Shown piece by piece: positions 5,612-7,147 of a stretch of 7,147 bases of DNA. This stretch comes from Chloroflexota bacterium (GTDB lineage Bacteria > Chloroflexota > Anaerolineae > Anaerolineales > Anaerolineaceae), in NCBI GenBank assembly GCA_023406965.1, contig JAEXTI010000003.1, positions 1-7,147 on the forward strand, given 5' to 3'. Below the pieces are notes generated by a model. The model searched no databases. It had not been told where the DNA came from and saw nothing but the letters and a program-made list of their open reading frames with translations. The position numbers and the translations under genes were made by a program. How positions within the stretch are numbered: the first letter of the stretch is position 1; the number at the start of each line of letters is the position of its first letter.

Positions 5612-5950
5612 GTGGACACAAATAGCTCCCTTCCGCTGACGGAAGCAACTTTCTTTATCCTCTTGTGCCTGTCAACAGGACCTAAACACGGCTATGCCAT
5701 CATGAAAGGCGTTAACCAGATGAGCCGGGGGCGCATCACGTTCAGCACAGGCACGCTTTACGGCGCGCTCAAACGCCTGTTGGACCAACAATGGATTGCG
5801 CGAAATGGCGAAGAGGAGGAGGGTGAAAACAGCCGAGCGCGGAAGGATTATGAGCTAACGGACCTGGGTAGAGAGGTCTTCAATGCCGAGGTTACTCGAA
5901 TGAAGGATGTCGTTCAGTTGGCGCTGTCCATGAACCCAGGGGAGGCGTAA
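5612..5950 (+). CDS. PadR-family transcriptional regulator
   Basis: This is a 112-residue winged-helix regulator of the small PadR subfamily. The sequence is textbook: LTEATFFILLCLS (9-21), GPKHGYAIMKGV (23-34), the recognition region TFSTGTLYGALKRLLDQQWI (43-62), an acidic wing (about 66-73) and RKDYELTDLGREVF (77-90), then one dimerisation helix. An in-frame ATG exists at 5546, but I chose the GTG at 5612. The extra residues do not resemble PadR and would be read from within the operator and core promoter. AAAGGA lies five bases before the GTG, and this start gives the normal length. It is followed three bases after its stop by a membrane protein gene, the usual PadR arrangement, and probably represses both through the operator overlapping its promoter. 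Confidence 0.93.
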   Translation: MDTNSSLPLTEATFFILLCLSTGPKHGYAIMKGVNQMSRGRITFSTGTLYGALKRLLDQQWIARNGEEEEGENSRARKDYELTDLGREVFNAEVTRMKDVVQLALSMNPGEA

Positions 5951-5953
5951 GCG

Positions 5954-6799
5954 ATGAAAACCGCCTACCGCCAATTGTGGACGCGGGCTGCGACTCTGAT
6001 CTACCGTGCCAGCCTGGTCTTCTATCCGCGAGCCTATCAAAAACGCTTTGGCAGCGAGATGACGGCGATCTTCGGCGATGTTCTGGAAGAAAAAACACGC
6101 CAAGGCGGGCTGCGGGCAGCAGGCTCCTTCTTGCTGCGCGAATACCTGGATGCGCCCAGCAGCATCATCTCTCAGCACCTGGAGGCGAAATCGGGGCGGC
6201 AAAACTTTGTTCTGGCTTTCACCATTGGCTTTGGACTGTTTGGGTTAGCGAATGGGATTTTTGAGGGTCAGGATCATCTGTTTCACTCCCTGATGACTAT
6301 CCTGATCCTGGCGGCGGTGGGGGGCGTAACTGGTTTGGCAATTGCGAGCGCCGTTGAGCCCGAGAGGATGAAGACCTTTGCTGTGTGCGGCGCGGTGGGA
6401 TTTCTGCTTGCGAACACGCTTGGCGAAGGAATGTTCCGCAGGCTGTTTCATTTTTCGCCGCAGACAAGCGGGGTTGGCTGGGAATTCTTTATGCCTTTCT
6501 TGTGCCCCATCCTCCAGGGGATCATTTTTGGCTTGTTCCTTGGGGCGGCGCACGGTACCTGGCGCGGTTTGCTGCGCTGGAGTTCTATTTCTAGCCTTGC
6601 CTTCCTGGCTGGTTTCTTCTTGAACCGCCTTTCCGCATCTCTGCTGCAAAGCTATGTGGTAAAAAGCGCGACACAGGATATTTTTTTGACAGGCGCAGCA
6701 GGGTTAGTTTTCTTTTTCCTGATCCCTTATTTGTTGCAAGGGCTACTTTTGGGTGTATTGTTGGGGGGAGCTTCCCGAAGGCGCCTGATTACCGGTTGA
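5954..6799 (+). CDS. PadR-associated multi-pass membrane protein
   Basis: This 281-residue protein has a soluble N-terminal helical segment and about six membrane helices (roughly 84-103, 112-134, 141-158, 178-200, 205-225, 245-272). The N-terminal FYPRAYQKRFGSEMTAIFGD (23-42) is the YPxxYxxRFGxEM motif common at the start of membrane proteins and ABC permeases encoded beside PadR regulators. No ABC ATPase, MacB-like periplasmic domain or catalytic motif is present, so the activity is unknown. The ATG is three bases after the padR stop, with AGGGGAGG (5938-5945) inside padR as a strong ribosome binding site, so the two are co-transcribed. The C-terminus (GGASRRRLITG) is basic and probably cytoplasmic. 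A role in sensing or responding to membrane stress is plausible but is inference. Confidence 0.75.
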   Translation: MKTAYRQLWTRAATLIYRASLVFYPRAYQKRFGSEMTAIFGDVLEEKTRQGGLRAAGSFLLREYLDAPSSIISQHLEAKSGRQNFVLAFTIGFGLFGLANGIFEGQDHLFHSLMTILILAAVGGVTGLAIASAVEPERMKTFAVCGAVGFLLANTLGEGMFRRLFHFSPQTSGVGWEFFMPFLCPILQGIIFGLFLGAAHGTWRGLLRWSSISSLAFLAGFFLNRLSASLLQSYVVKSATQDIFLTGAAGLVFFFLIPYLLQGLLLGVLLGGASRRRLITG

Positions 6800-6833
6800 T
6801 TCCAGTCATCGAAAAGTGAACCGACGCTAATAC

Positions 6834-6863
6834 TTGCCTGCCTGTTTGCGGGCAGTGTATATA
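6834..6863 (+). promoter_or_regulatory. Weak candidate promoter for the GT39-like gene
   Basis: TTGCCT (6834-6839) and TATATA (6858-6863) are separated by 18 bases in the 109-base gap before the next gene. A 7-bp stem (CTGCCTG/CGGGCAG, 6838-6855, loop TTTG, one G-T pair) occupies the spacer. No T-run follows it, so it is a poor terminator. Just downstream, TTCAC-T-GTGAA (6866-6876) is a small dyad that might be an operator. All of these are tentative. Confidence 0.3.
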
Positions 6864-6908
6864 GATTCACTGTGAAATAACCGATCCGAATCAAGGGAGG
6901 CTTTCTCA

Positions 6909-7147
6909 ATGAGCAGCGCTTCTGTTTCAACGCGCCCCGGGTTTTGGCCGACAGCGCAGACTAAGCTGGCGACATTTTCCAATGCTTTGTTTTTATTGTT
7001 TGCCGGTTCTCTTTTGCTGCACCTGGTCGTAGCGTTGATCTTTATTCGATATCCAATTGCCCTGGACGATATGTACCAGTACGATATGTTGGCCCGCTCC
7101 ATCCGGGATGGGCGCGGCTATCGCTGGTATTCGCAGGCCGATTTGGA
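6909..7147 (+). CDS. GT39/ArnT-like membrane glycosyltransferase, N-terminal part (cut by window end)
   Basis: This open frame runs off the right edge after 79 complete codons. It starts MSSASVSTRPGFWPTAQ, then has a membrane helix (about 25-48, SNALFLLFAGSLLLHLVVALIFIR). The segment YPIALDDMYQYDMLARSIRDG, followed by RGYRWYS, is the first extracytoplasmic loop of GT39/dolichyl-phosphate-mannose mannosyltransferase-like enzymes. The paired Asp of LDD is the usual catalytic or metal-site position. Such enzymes use polyprenyl-phosphate sugars to glycosylate lipids or proteins on the outer face of the membrane. AAGGGAGG (6893-6900), eight bases upstream, supports the ATG. Only the N-terminus is visible, so the subfamily is uncertain. 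Confidence 0.75.
   Translation, partial: MSSASVSTRPGFWPTAQTKLATFSNALFLLFAGSLLLHLVVALIFIRYPIALDDMYQYDMLARSIRDGRGYRWYSQADL

Noticed and set aside
5907..5914. ATGTCGTT inside padR, identical to a half-site of the padR operator
   Set aside because: It is a single 8-base match without a dyad partner, inside coding sequence (M-S/V-V codons), so it is most likely chance.
6838..6855. Short stem after the PadR-associated membrane protein as a terminator
   Set aside because: It is only 7 bp with one G-T pair, and TGTATATAG follows rather than a T-tract, so I do not call it a terminator.

Overview
The window looks like part of a bacterial chromosome of moderately high GC. The rsr region is visibly more GC-rich than the marR/kinase region. 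The gene mix is a Ro60/TROVE protein, a DUF5060/DUF4038-type glycoside hydrolase, a PadR regulator paired with a membrane protein, and a GT39-like membrane glycosyltransferase. This would fit a free-living Chloroflexota (Anaerolineae-like) bacterium, but that assignment is inference from gene content only. No tRNA, rRNA, CRISPR array or complete insertion sequence was seen.

Layout. (1) 66-1688 (+): a full-length Ro60 orthologue (Rsr) with intact TROVE and vWA/MIDAS parts. It ends at a strong bidirectional hairpin terminator (1717-1762) shared with the convergent operon. (2) 3814 down to 1781 (-): a three-gene unit of a MarR-family repressor, a SEC59/DGK1/VTE5-type CTP-dependent lipid (polyprenol/phytol) kinase, and a small CDF-like membrane protein that has lost the cytoplasmic domain and most metal ligands. 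Its promoter lies inside a 32-bp perfect palindrome, which is a likely autoregulatory MarR operator. (3) 5486 down to 3885 (-): a predicted cytoplasmic (alpha/beta)8 glycoside hydrolase. (4) 5527-6799 (+): a padR gene and a six-helix membrane protein, transcribed divergently from the hydrolase. The near-consensus promoter is overlapped by a three-half-site PadR-type operator. (5) 6909-end (+): the first 79 codons of a GT39/ArnT-like membrane glycosyltransferase, cut by the window edge.

The most notable structure is between marR and the kinase gene. A 98-bp segment (3201-3298) has 12-bp imperfect terminal inverted repeats, an internal 25-bp perfect hairpin with the exceptionally stable GCGAAGC-type cap, and exact 8-bp flanking direct repeats (TTATGAAA). 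This is the anatomy of a MITE-like non-autonomous mobile element. Removing the element and one repeat in silico makes the marR frame run on into the kinase gene and stop 14 bp inside it. The element therefore appears to have inserted into the 3' end of marR, rewritten its last codons and broken an ancestral overlapping gene junction.

Functionally, the marR-kinase-CDF-like unit looks like a small regulated membrane-lipid module whose combination I do not recognise. The other genes are individually familiar types.
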